A stretch of 64,000 nucleotides of DNA, taken from contig NZ_JAYKZY010000001.1 of NCBI RefSeq assembly GCF_035818615.1, positions 33,501 through 97,500 on the forward strand, read 5' to 3'. Below are positions 26,038 through 35,037 of the stretch, one piece after another; the stretch's first letter is position 1, and every line of letters starts with the position of its first letter. The notes below the pieces were generated by a model. It was given only the letters and a program-made list of their open reading frames with translations. It searched no databases and was not told the DNA's origin. This stretch comes from Sphingobium sp. CR2-8 (GTDB lineage: Bacteria; Pseudomonadota; Alphaproteobacteria; Sphingomonadales; Sphingomonadaceae). Position numbers and translations under genes: made by a program.

Positions 26038-27407
26038 TGGTCGTCTCCGATCGCGATGGGCAACGGCTTGACCGGCGCCTGCCCGCGCAAGCGCCCGACC
26101 TGTTCGACCGGCACCCCACTTTCCGCAGCGATCAGCTCGGCGGCGGCCAGCCCGCAATAACGCCCCTGACACCGCCCCATGCCGACCCGGCTGAATGCCT
26201 TGGCGCGGTTCGCCTCCTTCGCACCTGTCTCGCGCATCACCGCGCGCAGGTCGCCCGCGCTCACCCCCTCGCACCGGCACAGGATCGCGTCGTCGGGCAA
26301 GGCGCTCGCCTGCGCTGCGGGCCAGGGGAAAGCCGTGGCCAGCCCCCGCGCGAATTTGGCATAGGTCGCCACATCGCCCCGCAGGCTCGTCATCTCGCCC
26401 TTGTCGATCGGCAGTCCCAAATCAGCCAAAGCCGCCAAGGCCGCCAGCCGTCCGCTTGCCTCGGCCGATCGCGCGCCCAATATCTTCGCGCCGTCGCCCG
26501 CCAGATATATGCCAGCGACGCTCGATCGCCCATCACCGTCGCGCTGCGGCAACCATTGCCGCGTGCCCGGATCGAAGGCGAAATCGCAGCGCGCCAGATC
26601 GGCCAGCTGGGTTTCGGGCCGCAAATGATGCCCCATTGCCACCGCGTCGCAGGCAATCGTCTCCACCTTGCCCGACCCCGTGCGAAACCGGATGCCGCCG
26701 ACCCCGGCGTCGGCATCGCCCATGATCTCGATCGGCGTCACGCCATGATGCACCGCCACGCCCGCGCGCGTCAGCGTCCGCGTCAGCGCCACGCCGTTCC
26801 ACAACACCGACGGCATCGCCAGCAGGTCGGGCAAAGCCCTGACCCGTGCGCTGAACGGCACGGTATCCAGCACCGCCGCCACGTCCGCCCCGGCCTCCGC
26901 ATATTGGCTGGCGACCAGGTAGAGCAGCGGCCCGGATCCCAGAAACACGACCCTGCGTCCGATCGACACCGCCTGGCTCTTGAGCGCGACCTGCGCCCCG
27001 CCCAGACTATAGGCCCCCGCATATTGCCAGCCCTTGACCGGCATCAGCCGATCGGTCGCCCCGGTGCACAGCAACAGCGCATCGAACGGGATAGCGTCCT
27101 GAACTGTCTAACTCGCTGTCCACACTTGCCCGCCCGCAATGTTCCAGACCAGCGTTTCGGGCCGGTAATCGATCGCGCCTTTCAGCCCATCGAACGTCTC
27201 ATGCAACGCCCGCGCCCGCCCGGCTTCGGTGCCATAAAGCTTCGCATAGGGCCGCTTGAAATTGTCGGGTTGGCGGCGATAGATCTGCCCGCCATCGCGC
27301 CGCCCTTCGTCGATGACGATGGGGCGGATGCCCGCCTGCACGCAGGCCTGCGCCGCGCGCGTCCCCGATGGTCCTGCGCCGATGACGATTATCCGTGGGC
27401 TGGCCAT
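26034..27407 (-). pseudogene. HcnB/OoxA-like FAD/NAD(P) oxidoreductase subunit interrupted by an in-frame TAG
   Basis: Reads as one homologous frame of 457 codons. Part one (from ATG 27407, after GGAGG) has the FAD motif RIIVIGAGPSGTRAAQ; part two has the second Rossmann motif VVFLGSGPLLYLVASQYA and the BFD-like [2Fe-2S] motif ILCRCEGV...GRCQGRYCG. A TAG codon at 27108-27110 interrupts it in the same frame, between GQVWTAS and TVQDAIPFDALLL. No insertion or deletion is needed, so this is a nonsense change, not a homopolymer artefact. Either the enzyme is inactive, two fragments are made, or TAG is read through. The start overlaps the 2Fe-2S subunit gene and the stop overlaps the HcnC-like gene. 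Confidence 0.8.
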
Positions 27408-27694
27408 GACGCCTCCGGCTGGCTGGTGAGAATGCGCTGGCCTGGTGCAGCCAGCGTGGAGCAGGCGCGCAGGCGATCGCCACTCTCGGTCCATACCCAG
27501 CAATCCTGGCACGCGCCCATCAGGCAGAAACCCGCGCGCTTCTCCGGGCCGAACTCGCTCTGCCGCAACCGGCCGCCCGCGCTCAGCATGGCGACCATCA
27601 GCGTGTCGCCCTTCAGCGCGGCGACGGGCGCACCATCGACATGCAGGATCACAGGCGGGCGGTCGGTTTCGCCCAAACGTACAAAGCGGCTCAT
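27389..27694 (-). CDS. [2Fe-2S]-binding HcnA-like gamma subunit
   Basis: Small ferredoxin-like protein of 101 aa. The plant-type cluster ligands are visible in CLMGACQDCWVW and the later LRAC (C-x4-C-x2-C-x11-C). This is the electron-transfer subunit of heterotrimeric HcnABC/opine-oxidase/hydroxyproline-dehydrogenase enzymes. The ATG at 27694 overlaps the stop of the ABC ATPase gene, and its own 3' end overlaps the HcnB-like start by 19 bases. Confidence 0.87.
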   Translation of the reverse strand: MSRFVRLGETDRPPVILHVDGAPVAALKGDTLMVAMLSAGGRLRQSEFGPEKRAGFCLMGACQDCWVWTESGDRLRACSTLAAPGQRILTSQPEASWPAHG

Positions 27695-29499
27695 GACGCG
27701 ACCAAGCTTTCGTCTCCCAAATGACACAGGATGCGGCTGCCCTTATCCAGCGGACGGCGCGGCGGTGGCGTGACGTTGCACAGGCCGTCCATCCGCGCGG
27801 CGCAGCGCGGCAGAAACCGGCAGAGGTCGGGATGGTCGCCCGCATGTCCGATCGGTGGCGGCATAGCACCGGCATGGCTTTCCTCCAGCCACCCCGCCCG
27901 CATCTCCGGCACCGATCCGATCAGCAGGTCGGTATAGGGGTGGAACGGTGCGGCGGCAAACGCGGTACGCGGTCCCGTCTCGACCATCGTCCCTGAATAA
28001 AGCACCAATATGTCGTCGCAAATGGCGCGCACTGTGGAGATATCATGGCTGATGAACATCGTCGCGATGCCCAGTTCGCGGCGCAGTTCCGCCATCAGAT
28101 CCAAAATGGCCGCACCCACCACCGTATCCAGCGCCGACGTCACTTCATCGCACAATATGATCTGCGGATCGGCCGCCAGTGCGCGGGCCAGGTTGATGCG
28201 CTGCTTCTGCCCGCCCGACAGGCCACCGATCGGTCGATCGATCAGCGTCGCGGGCAGGCGAATGAGGTCCAGCAGTTCCAACACCCGCAAATGGGCGGCA
28301 TTGCCCTTCAACCCATGATAGAAAGTCAGCGGCCGCTGCAATATCTGCCCCACGCTGTGCGCGGGATTGAGCGCGGTGTCGGCATTCTGGAAGACCAGCT
28401 GGACTCGGCGGAACTGCTCGCGACTGCGGCCTTGCAATCCGGGCGGCAGAGGCTCGCCGTCCAGCAGTACCTGGCCTCTCGCGGGCGGCAACAGCCCGGC
28501 GATGACCCGCGCGATGGTCGACTTGCCCGACCCGCTTTCGCCGATCACGCCCAAAGTCGCGCCGCGTTCGATCGTCAGGTTGATGTCGCGCAACACGGGT
28601 ATGCGCGGGCGGCCATCCTTGCCGATCTTGCCATAACCCGCCGTCATGCCCCGGATTTCCAGCAGCGGCGCGGCGGGCAGGTCGGCCTTGGGCGGCGACG
28701 GGCGGATCGCAGGCCGCGCGGCGGCCATCAACGTCCTTGTGTAATCATCTGCCGGCGCATGTAGTATCTGCGCGGCGGTCCCCGCCTCCTGGATGCGCCC
28801 CTGGCTCAGCACGACGATCTGGTCGGCCATCTGCGCCACGACCGCCAGATCATGGGATACATAGATGGCGGTCGCGCCGCGCTCCAGCACCACGGCCTTG
28901 AACGCGCGCAGCACTTCGATCTGCGTCGTGACGTCCAGCGCGGTGGTCGGTTCGTCCAATATCACCAGTTCGGGGTCGGTGATCAGCGCCATCGCCGCCA
29001 TCAGTCGTTGCAACTGCCCGCCCGACAATTGATGCGGATAGCGCGCGCCGATCGTGTCGGGGAAGGGCAGGGCGAGCGCGCGGAACAGTTCCACCGCCTT
29101 CGCCTCGGCGTCGCCACGCCGCATCAAACCGTGGATCAGCGCAGGCTCCACCACCTGGTCCATGATCGTGCGTGACGGGTTGAATGCCGACGCGGCGCTC
29201 TGCGCGATATAGGCGATGCGGTTGCCGCGCAATTGCGCCAGCTCGGTGCGATCCAGCGCCGTGATCTCGGCGTCGCCCACGCGGATCGATCCGCCCGCGA
29301 TGCGCGCGCCCGGCCGGGCATGGCCCAGCAGCGTCAACGCGATCGTCGTCTTGCCCGACCCGCTTTCCCCGATCAGCGCCAGCACCTCGCCGCGTTTCAG
29401 CGCGAAGCCGATGCCGCTGACGATCGGAAAGACCGCCCCCGCCGCATTGCGCGCGGTGACGACCAGGTCCTTCACTTCGACATGGGGCCTCTTGCTCAT
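27691..29499 (-). CDS. Fused DppD-DppF-type ABC importer ATPase
   Basis: Protein of 602 aa with two complete ABC ATPase domains in tandem. Domain 1 (residues about 5-250) has GESGSGKTT, LSGGQLQRLMAAMAL and LVILDEPTTALD; domain 2 (about 275-540) has GESGSGKST, LSGGQKQRINLARAL and IILCDEVTSALD. The C-terminal stretch with CRFLPRC is the oligopeptide-transporter cysteine motif. It energises import of the substrate bound by the solute-binding protein encoded in the same operon. Starts and stops overlap both neighbours (ATGA). Confidence 0.92.
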   Translation of the reverse strand: MSKRPHVEVKDLVVTARNAAGAVFPIVSGIGFALKRGEVLALIGESGSGKTTIALTLLGHARPGARIAGGSIRVGDAEITALDRTELAQLRGNRIAYIAQSAASAFNPSRTIMDQVVEPALIHGLMRRGDAEAKAVELFRALALPFPDTIGARYPHQLSGGQLQRLMAAMALITDPELVILDEPTTALDVTTQIEVLRAFKAVVLERGATAIYVSHDLAVVAQMADQIVVLSQGRIQEAGTAAQILHAPADDYTRTLMAAARPAIRPSPPKADLPAAPLLEIRGMTAGYGKIGKDGRPRIPVLRDINLTIERGATLGVIGESGSGKSTIARVIAGLLPPARGQVLLDGEPLPPGLQGRSREQFRRVQLVFQNADTALNPAHSVGQILQRPLTFYHGLKGNAAHLRVLELLDLIRLPATLIDRPIGGLSGGQKQRINLARALAADPQIILCDEVTSALDTVVGAAILDLMAELRRELGIATMFISHDISTVRAICDDILVLYSGTMVETGPRTAFAAAPFHPYTDLLIGSVPEMRAGWLEESHAGAMPPPIGHAGDHPDLCRFLPRCAARMDGLCNVTPPPRRPLDKGSRILCHLGDESLVAS

Positions 29500-30323
29500 C
29501 GGCCTTTCCCCCGTCCCGGCAGCGCGTCGATCAGCAGGTTCACGCCGACCGTCAGCGTCGCGATCGCCACCGCCGGCGCCACGATCGCGAGTGCGCCTTC
29601 GCCCAGCCCTGAAATATTCTCGCGCACCAGCGACCCCAGGTCCGCGTCGGGCGGCTGCACGCCCAGCCCCAGGAAAGACAGGCCCGACAGCAGCAAGACG
29701 ATGAACACGAAGCGCAGGCCGAAATCGGCCAGCAGCGGGTGGATCATGTTGGGCAATATTTCGGCGATCGCGATATGCAATCGCCCTTCGCCCCGCGCCC
29801 GCGCCACCTGCACATAATCCATCTGCGCCAGATTCACCGCCAGCGCGCGGGCGATGCGATAATTGCCCGGCACATAGGTGATCGCCGCGATCAACAGCAA
29901 CAGCGGCAGCGACGATCCGAAAGCGGCCACCAGCACCAGCGAGAAGATCTTGGACGGGATGGAAATCAGCATGTCCATGAAGCGCGACAGCGGCTCGTCC
30001 ACCTTCGCGCCGCCGACGGCCGCCGTCAGCGCCAGCGCGGTTCCTGTCGCACTCGCCAGCATCGCCGCCGCCGCCGCCAGCCCCACCGTATAGCGCGCGC
30101 CCGACAGCAACCGGCTCAGCACGTCGCGGCCGAGATAGTCGCTGCCCAGCCAGTGCGCCGCCGACTGCCCGTCGAACACATCATAGGCCACGAACGCGCC
30201 CACCGGATAGGGCGCCAGCATCGGTCCGACCAGCGCGACAGCCAGCCAGAAGAGGACCAGCGCCAGCCCGACCTTGCCCGACAAAGGCAGGGCTTTGGCC
30301 CTACGGAAAGCCGAACCCATCAT
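29496..30323 (-). CDS. DppC-type ABC permease
   Basis: Inner-membrane permease of 275 aa for the dipeptide/oligopeptide/nickel ABC family. Transmembrane helices start at about residue 15 (VGLALVLFWLAVALVGPMLAPYP), the LGSDYLGRDVLSRLLSGAR motif is typical of DppC, and the EAA-like loop reads VARARGEGRLHIAIAEILPNM. Its ATG at 30323 overlaps the dppB-like stop. Confidence 0.9.
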   Translation of the reverse strand: MMGSAFRRAKALPLSGKVGLALVLFWLAVALVGPMLAPYPVGAFVAYDVFDGQSAAHWLGSDYLGRDVLSRLLSGARYTVGLAAAAAMLASATGTALALTAAVGGAKVDEPLSRFMDMLISIPSKIFSLVLVAAFGSSLPLLLLIAAITYVPGNYRIARALAVNLAQMDYVQVARARGEGRLHIAIAEILPNMIHPLLADFGLRFVFIVLLLSGLSFLGLGVQPPDADLGSLVRENISGLGEGALAIVAPAVAIATLTVGVNLLIDALPGRGKGR

Positions 30324-31300
30324 TGCGCGCGCAGCCTGGGGTTGGCGAGGATCGCCGTGACATCCGCGATCAGCATCAGCAGGAGGTAGGCGGCGCAAAA
30401 TATCATCGCGCAGGCCTGCAACAACGGCATGTCGCGGCTGGTGACGGCATTGACCATCAGGCTGGCGAGGCCGGGATAGTTGAAGATCGTCTCCACGATC
30501 ACCGCGCCGCCCAGCAGGTAGGACAGGCTCAGCGCCACGGCGTTGACGATCGGCGCGATCGCGTTGGGCATGATGTGGCGCAGCACGACCTGCACCGGCG
30601 CCACGCCTTTCAGCACCGCCATTTCGACATAGGGCCGGTCCATCTGGTCGATCACCGCTGCGCGCGTCATCCGCGCCATCTGGGCGATCACGATGACGCT
30701 CAGCGTCAGGATCGGCATCGCCACGCCGGGCAGATAATCCCCCCATGCCATATCGTCCGACACCAGGGCGATGGACGGCAGCCAGCGCAGCTTCACCGAA
30801 AAGAGCAGCACCGCGATCGTCGCGACCAGAAATTCGGGCACCGCGACCATGGACAGGGTGGCGATATTGAGCGCCCGGTCGATCCGACCACCTCGGTTCA
30901 TCGCCGATCCGATGCCGATCGCCAGCGCCACCGGCACCGCCACCAGTGCGGTCAGCGCCGCCAGCAGCAGGCTGTTGGGCAGGCGGCTGGAAATCACCTC
31001 CGCCACCGGCATGTTGGCGACCATCGACTGGCCCGGATCGCCGCTCACCATGCCGGTGAGCCAACTAGCGTAGCGGACATAGGCCGGGCGATCGAGGCCC
31101 ATCTCATGACGCAGCGCCGCGACCTGTTGCGGTGTGGCGCTTTGCCCCAGCGCTTCCTGCGCCGCGTCGCCGGGCAGCAATTGCGCGATGACGAAGATCG
31201 TCACCGACACCAGCAGCAATGTGAGCAAAGACGACGCGAAACGTCTGGCGATCAGGCTCAGCGCGGCCTGCATGCCGCTGCGGGACGGCGCGCCCGCCAT
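30320..31300 (-). CDS. DppB-type ABC permease
   Basis: Permease of 326 aa, partner of the DppC-type protein. N-terminal helix (RRFASSLLTLLLVSVTIFVIAQLLPGD), the family motif GLDRPAYVRYASWLTGMVSGDPGQS, and the EAA loop VEMAVLKGVAPVQVVLRHIMPNA. The ATG at 31300 shares one base with the stop of the binding-protein gene (TGATG); an upstream ATG at 31312 is an alternative. Confidence 0.9.
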   Translation of the reverse strand: MAGAPSRSGMQAALSLIARRFASSLLTLLLVSVTIFVIAQLLPGDAAQEALGQSATPQQVAALRHEMGLDRPAYVRYASWLTGMVSGDPGQSMVANMPVAEVISSRLPNSLLLAALTALVAVPVALAIGIGSAMNRGGRIDRALNIATLSMVAVPEFLVATIAVLLFSVKLRWLPSIALVSDDMAWGDYLPGVAMPILTLSVIVIAQMARMTRAAVIDQMDRPYVEMAVLKGVAPVQVVLRHIMPNAIAPIVNAVALSLSYLLGGAVIVETIFNYPGLASLMVNAVTSRDMPLLQACAMIFCAAYLLLMLIADVTAILANPRLRAQ

Positions 31301-32841
31301 CAGCCTTCCCACCAGACATGCTCCGCGAACTGATAGCCCATCAGGCCGCCCAGCGACACGGGATACAGCCCCTTCAACCGCCGGTCATAGCCGTCGATCA
31401 GGCTGATGAACACCGGGATGCCGACCCCGCAATGGTCGCGGACCAGCCCCTGCATCTCGCCATAAAGCTGTTTGCGCCGCGCCTGGTCGGCCTCGCCCCG
31501 CGCCTCCAGCAGCAGCCGGTCGAAACGCGGATTCTTCCATCCGCTCTCGTTCCAGGCCGCGTCCGATTTGTAGAACAGGCTGAACAGCAGGTCGGCGGTC
31601 GGCCGTGGGTTGGTGTTGCCGAAGCCCAGCGGATGCTTCATCCAGTGGGTCGACCAGTATCCGTCCGCCGGTACCCGGTTGACCGCCAGCTTCAACCCCA
31701 CGCGCGACCCATATTCCTGCAATATCGACGCCATGTCGACCGATCCGTCGGCGGCGGGCGACGCATAGATCGGCAGGCGCACGCCGGTCAGCCCCGCGCG
31801 CTGCAAATGCCATTTCGCCTTGTCCAGGTCGAGCGACCGCTGCGGCAGATCGGCGCGATAGTAGGGGTGGAAGGGCGGGATCGGCTGGTCGTTGGCGATC
31901 GTCGCATAGCCACGATACAGCGCCCGCTTGATGAGCGGCCGGTCGATCAGATATTTCATTGCCGCCACGAAATGCGGATTGCCGGTCGGCAATTGGCGCT
32001 GCTGCATGATGAGATTGGTGTAGAGGCCCGACTGGGTTTCCAGCAGCGCATGGCCGCGCGACGCCATGATGCGCTTGGTCGATCGCGGATTGACCGCGAT
32101 CACCAGATGGACGTCCCCCGACAATAGCGCATTGACCCGGCTGACCTCGTCGGGAATGCCGATCAGCTCGATCTCGTCCAGATAGGGTTTGCCCGGCTTC
32201 CAATAATGGGGGTTGCGCCGCGCCAGCGTGCGGACGCCGGGCCGGAACTGCGCACATATATAGGGACCGGTGCCGTTCGCGATGCTGAAATCGCGCGTCC
32301 CCGCCTTGAGGATCAGGAAATGCGACTGGGCCAGAATCGCGGGCAGATCGGCATTGGGACCGATCAGCGTGATGACGACATCCCGGTTCCCCGCCGCCTT
32401 CACCTGCGCGAACTGTTCGGCGATCGGCGCCATCTTCGATCCCGTCGCCGCATCCTTGTGTCGCAGCAGCGACCAGACGACGTCCTGCGCGGTCAGGCTC
32501 GCGCCGTCGTGAAAGGTGACGCCCTTGCGCAGGCGCACATGCCACACGGTCTGGTCGCTGCTCTCGATCCGCTCGGCCAGCGCGGGGCGGGCGACCAGAT
32601 GCCGGTCCATCTCGGTCAGGCCGCTATAGAACATATGATGGCGCACATAGTCGGTCGACAGCGCACCCTTGGCCGGGTCCAGCGTATCGGCGGTCGAGCT
32701 GGACAGGCTGGCGACGCGGATGCGTCCGCCCCGGCGCGGCTGGCTGGCCGCCCACGCGCCATCGGGCAGCAGCAGCCCCGCGCCCAGGCCAAGCCCCGCA
32801 CCGATCATCTCGCGCCGGGAAAAGGGCGGCTGTCCATCCAT
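31300..32841 (-). CDS. Periplasmic peptide/opine-type solute-binding protein (SBP family 5)
   Basis: Extracellular solute-binding protein of 513 aa with a Tat-type signal (FSRREMIGAGLGLGAGLLLPDGAWA). The SBP_bac_5 signature is seen in GLTEMDRHLVARPALAERIESSDQTVWHVRLRKGVTFHDG (residues about 70-110) and YLIDRPLIKRALYRGYATIANDQPIPP. The ATG at 32841 shares a base with the upstream stop (TGATG). It captures the substrate for the DppBC/DF-like importer; family members bind peptides, opines, nickel or amino-sugar compounds. Confidence 0.9.
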   Translation of the reverse strand: MDGQPPFSRREMIGAGLGLGAGLLLPDGAWAASQPRRGGRIRVASLSSSTADTLDPAKGALSTDYVRHHMFYSGLTEMDRHLVARPALAERIESSDQTVWHVRLRKGVTFHDGASLTAQDVVWSLLRHKDAATGSKMAPIAEQFAQVKAAGNRDVVITLIGPNADLPAILAQSHFLILKAGTRDFSIANGTGPYICAQFRPGVRTLARRNPHYWKPGKPYLDEIELIGIPDEVSRVNALLSGDVHLVIAVNPRSTKRIMASRGHALLETQSGLYTNLIMQQRQLPTGNPHFVAAMKYLIDRPLIKRALYRGYATIANDQPIPPFHPYYRADLPQRSLDLDKAKWHLQRAGLTGVRLPIYASPAADGSVDMASILQEYGSRVGLKLAVNRVPADGYWSTHWMKHPLGFGNTNPRPTADLLFSLFYKSDAAWNESGWKNPRFDRLLLEARGEADQARRKQLYGEMQGLVRDHCGVGIPVFISLIDGYDRRLKGLYPVSLGGLMGYQFAEHVWWEG

Positions 32842-34123
32842 CAATGGATCACATCCTGCCATTTATACCACAGTCCCACCAGCGGCAGGAACCAGGGCTT
32901 GCCGAAATGGCCCGGCACGCTCGGCCAGTCGAGACCATCCCACGGATTGGCGGATGGCTCCCCGCTCATCACCCGCGCCATCATCTGCCCCATATGGGTC
33001 GCCATTTGCACGCCATGGCCGCTATAGCCCATGGAATAATAGAGCCCGTCCTGCTCCCCCGCGCGCGGCAGGCGGTCGGCGGTCAGGTCGACCATCCCGC
33101 CCCATACATGGTCCACGCCCACGTCCTTAAGGGCCGGGAACATATCGCCCATCGCCTTCTCAAGGATGCGCCCGCTCTTGGCGTCCGACCGGGGATTGCT
33201 GATCGCAAAGCGCGCCCGCCCACCGAAGATCAGGCGATTGTCGGGCGTCAGCCGGAAATAATTGCCGATATTCTTGCTGGTCACATAATTGCGCCGTCCC
33301 GGCAGCAGCCGGTCGATCAGCGCGTCGTCCAGCGGCTCGGTCGCGATGATGAAGCTGCCAACGGATATGATCCGCCGACGGAAAAAGCCGAATGGCGCAG
33401 AGGCCGGCGCGCCGCCCGTGGCGACCAGCACCTGTTTGGCCATGATCGTCCCGCGCCCGCTCGTCACGCGCCATCCGCGCGGCTGGCGCGCCATGTCCGT
33501 GACCTCCGCCCCCTCATAGATATGCGCGCCCGCCCGCACTGCGGCTTGCGCCAGGCCCACGCCGAAGCGGCCGGGATGGACCTGCGCGCTGATCGTCTGG
33601 ATCAGCGCGCCGTGGAAAGCGTCCGACCCCACTTCGTCGCGGATGCGTTCGGGCGGCACCAACCGGACATTCTGGTCCACTTCCGCCGCCAACAGATCAT
33701 GCGCGCGCACCAGCTTGTCATAATGGCCAGGCTTGGCCGCCAGCTTCACCCGGCCGCAGCGATTGAAGTCGCAGTCGATGCCCTCTTCGCGCGCCAGCCG
33801 TTCGACCGTGTCGACCGCGTCGCAATGCGCGCGATAATAGGCCTTGGCGATATCTTTGTCGAACCGCGCGGACAGCGCGCCATAATCATGGGCCGTGCCA
33901 TTGTTGCACTGGCCCCCATTGCGTCCCGAAGCCTCGCCTGCGACCCGCCCCGCCTCCAGCAGCACGACGCTCGCCCCTCGTCTGGCCAGCGCCAGCGCCG
34001 CCGACAGGCCGGTAAAGCCGCCACCGATGATGGCGACGTCCGCCGAACCCTCGACACCGCCCTTCGCGCCGCCGGTGAAGGGCGGCGCGCTGGCGAGCCA
34101 GTAGGAGAGGGGGAGGCGGCCAT
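32841..34123 (-). CDS. PuuB-like gamma-glutamylputrescine/amine oxidoreductase, frameshifted at the N terminus
   Basis: DAO-family FAD oxidoreductase resembling PuuB. The FAD motif AIIGGGFTGLSAALALARRGASVVLLEAG, the EASGRNGGQCNNG motif and the C-terminal GLYYSMGYSGHGVQMATHMGQ are clear. No usable start exists upstream of the FAD motif in the open frame: reading back gives HGRLPLSYWLASAPPFTGG and then a stop. Adding one base to the G5 run at 34109-34113 connects it to the ATG at 34123, giving MAASPLSYW and a 427-aa protein, PuuB's normal size. Likely a homopolymer error. It would oxidise an amine on the imported compound to an aldehyde, with peroxide release. Confidence 0.82.
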
Positions 34124-34130
34124 GCCGGAC

Positions 34131-34799
34131 TTACAGCCCGACGACCGCAGGCAGACAGCCGATATGGGGGATTTCGACGTCGCGATAGAAGGGGTTGGAC
34201 GGCTCATGCCCACGGCCCACGAACACGCGGCACCCGAAATGCAGGTCGGTCGCCGTATTCTGGTCGTAACGGAAGCTGGAGGAGACGTGCATCATATCCT
34301 CCGGGTTCGCGCCCAGCTGGTCGAACATATATTCGAACGCCTGCATGCGCGGTTTGTACGCCTGCGCCATCTGCGCGGTGTAGACCGCGTGGAAGGGCGC
34401 GCCGAGCTGGCCCACATTATGGTGGATCTGCTCGTTCATCGCGTTGGACAGGATCACGAGCGGTATCTTGTCGCCGATCTGGCTCAGACCGCCTGCGACA
34501 TCGTCATGCGGCCCCCATGTCGGCACGGCGGCATAGACTGCATCGGCGTCGGCTTCGTTGTAAGCAACGCCCCACTTCTCGCACGTCCGGCGCAGCGAGT
34601 TGCGGATGATCTCCTGATAGGGCTCCCAATCGCCCATCACCTGATCGAACCGATAAGCGCCCCAATCCTTGCAGAAGGCGGGCAGCCTTTCCGCCGCGAT
34701 GCGATCGGCCATGAAGGCGGTCGCCATCTCGGTCATGCGGAAGCGGGTCAGCGTGCCATAGCAGTCGAAGCTGATATATTTGGGCCGGAAATTGGGCAT
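34131..34799 (-). CDS. HAD-superfamily hydrolase, haloacid dehalogenase type II-like
   Basis: Protein of 222 aa with the HAD motifs in order: nucleophile Asp in SFDCYGTL (motif I), LSNAM (motif II), YKPRMQAFEYMFDQLG (motif III lysine) and SSSFRYDQNTATDLHFG (motif IV). The layout is that of L-2-haloacid dehalogenases, but many such genes act on phosphate esters or unknown substrates, so a dehalogenase role is not assured. First gene of the nine-gene minus-strand operon, with AAAGGACG upstream of the ATG at 34799. Its stop is seven bases before the PuuB-like start. Confidence 0.8.
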   Translation of the reverse strand: MPNFRPKYISFDCYGTLTRFRMTEMATAFMADRIAAERLPAFCKDWGAYRFDQVMGDWEPYQEIIRNSLRRTCEKWGVAYNEADADAVYAAVPTWGPHDDVAGGLSQIGDKIPLVILSNAMNEQIHHNVGQLGAPFHAVYTAQMAQAYKPRMQAFEYMFDQLGANPEDMMHVSSSFRYDQNTATDLHFGCRVFVGRGHEPSNPFYRDVEIPHIGCLPAVVGL

Positions 34800-35037
34800 C
34801 GGCGGAACGTCCTTTGCGAGTTCTGAAATGGGCCTGCAAAGCCATGTGACAGCAGCATTACGACATGGCGGAGCCGGAACATGCATCCGATTGGCTTGGG
34901 TCGGGGCGCAGATTCGGACCTTTTATCGCATGGCTTTCGGCATAGTTTGCCGCGCTTCTTTTACAGGGACCATCAGGGCCTGAGCATAGCGGGAAAAGCC
35001 CTAGTGGCACAGGCATACGGCAGACAATGTCGCGCGC

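Noticed and set aside
27108..27110. TAG as a pyrrolysine codon or programmed readthrough
   Set aside because: Pyrrolysine machinery is not expected in sphingomonads and no readthrough element was seen; a simple nonsense change is the more economical reading.
34131..34799. Naming the HAD gene as a true haloacid dehalogenase
   Set aside because: Motifs fit type II dehalogenases but neighbours show no halogenated-compound pathway, so only the superfamily is claimed.
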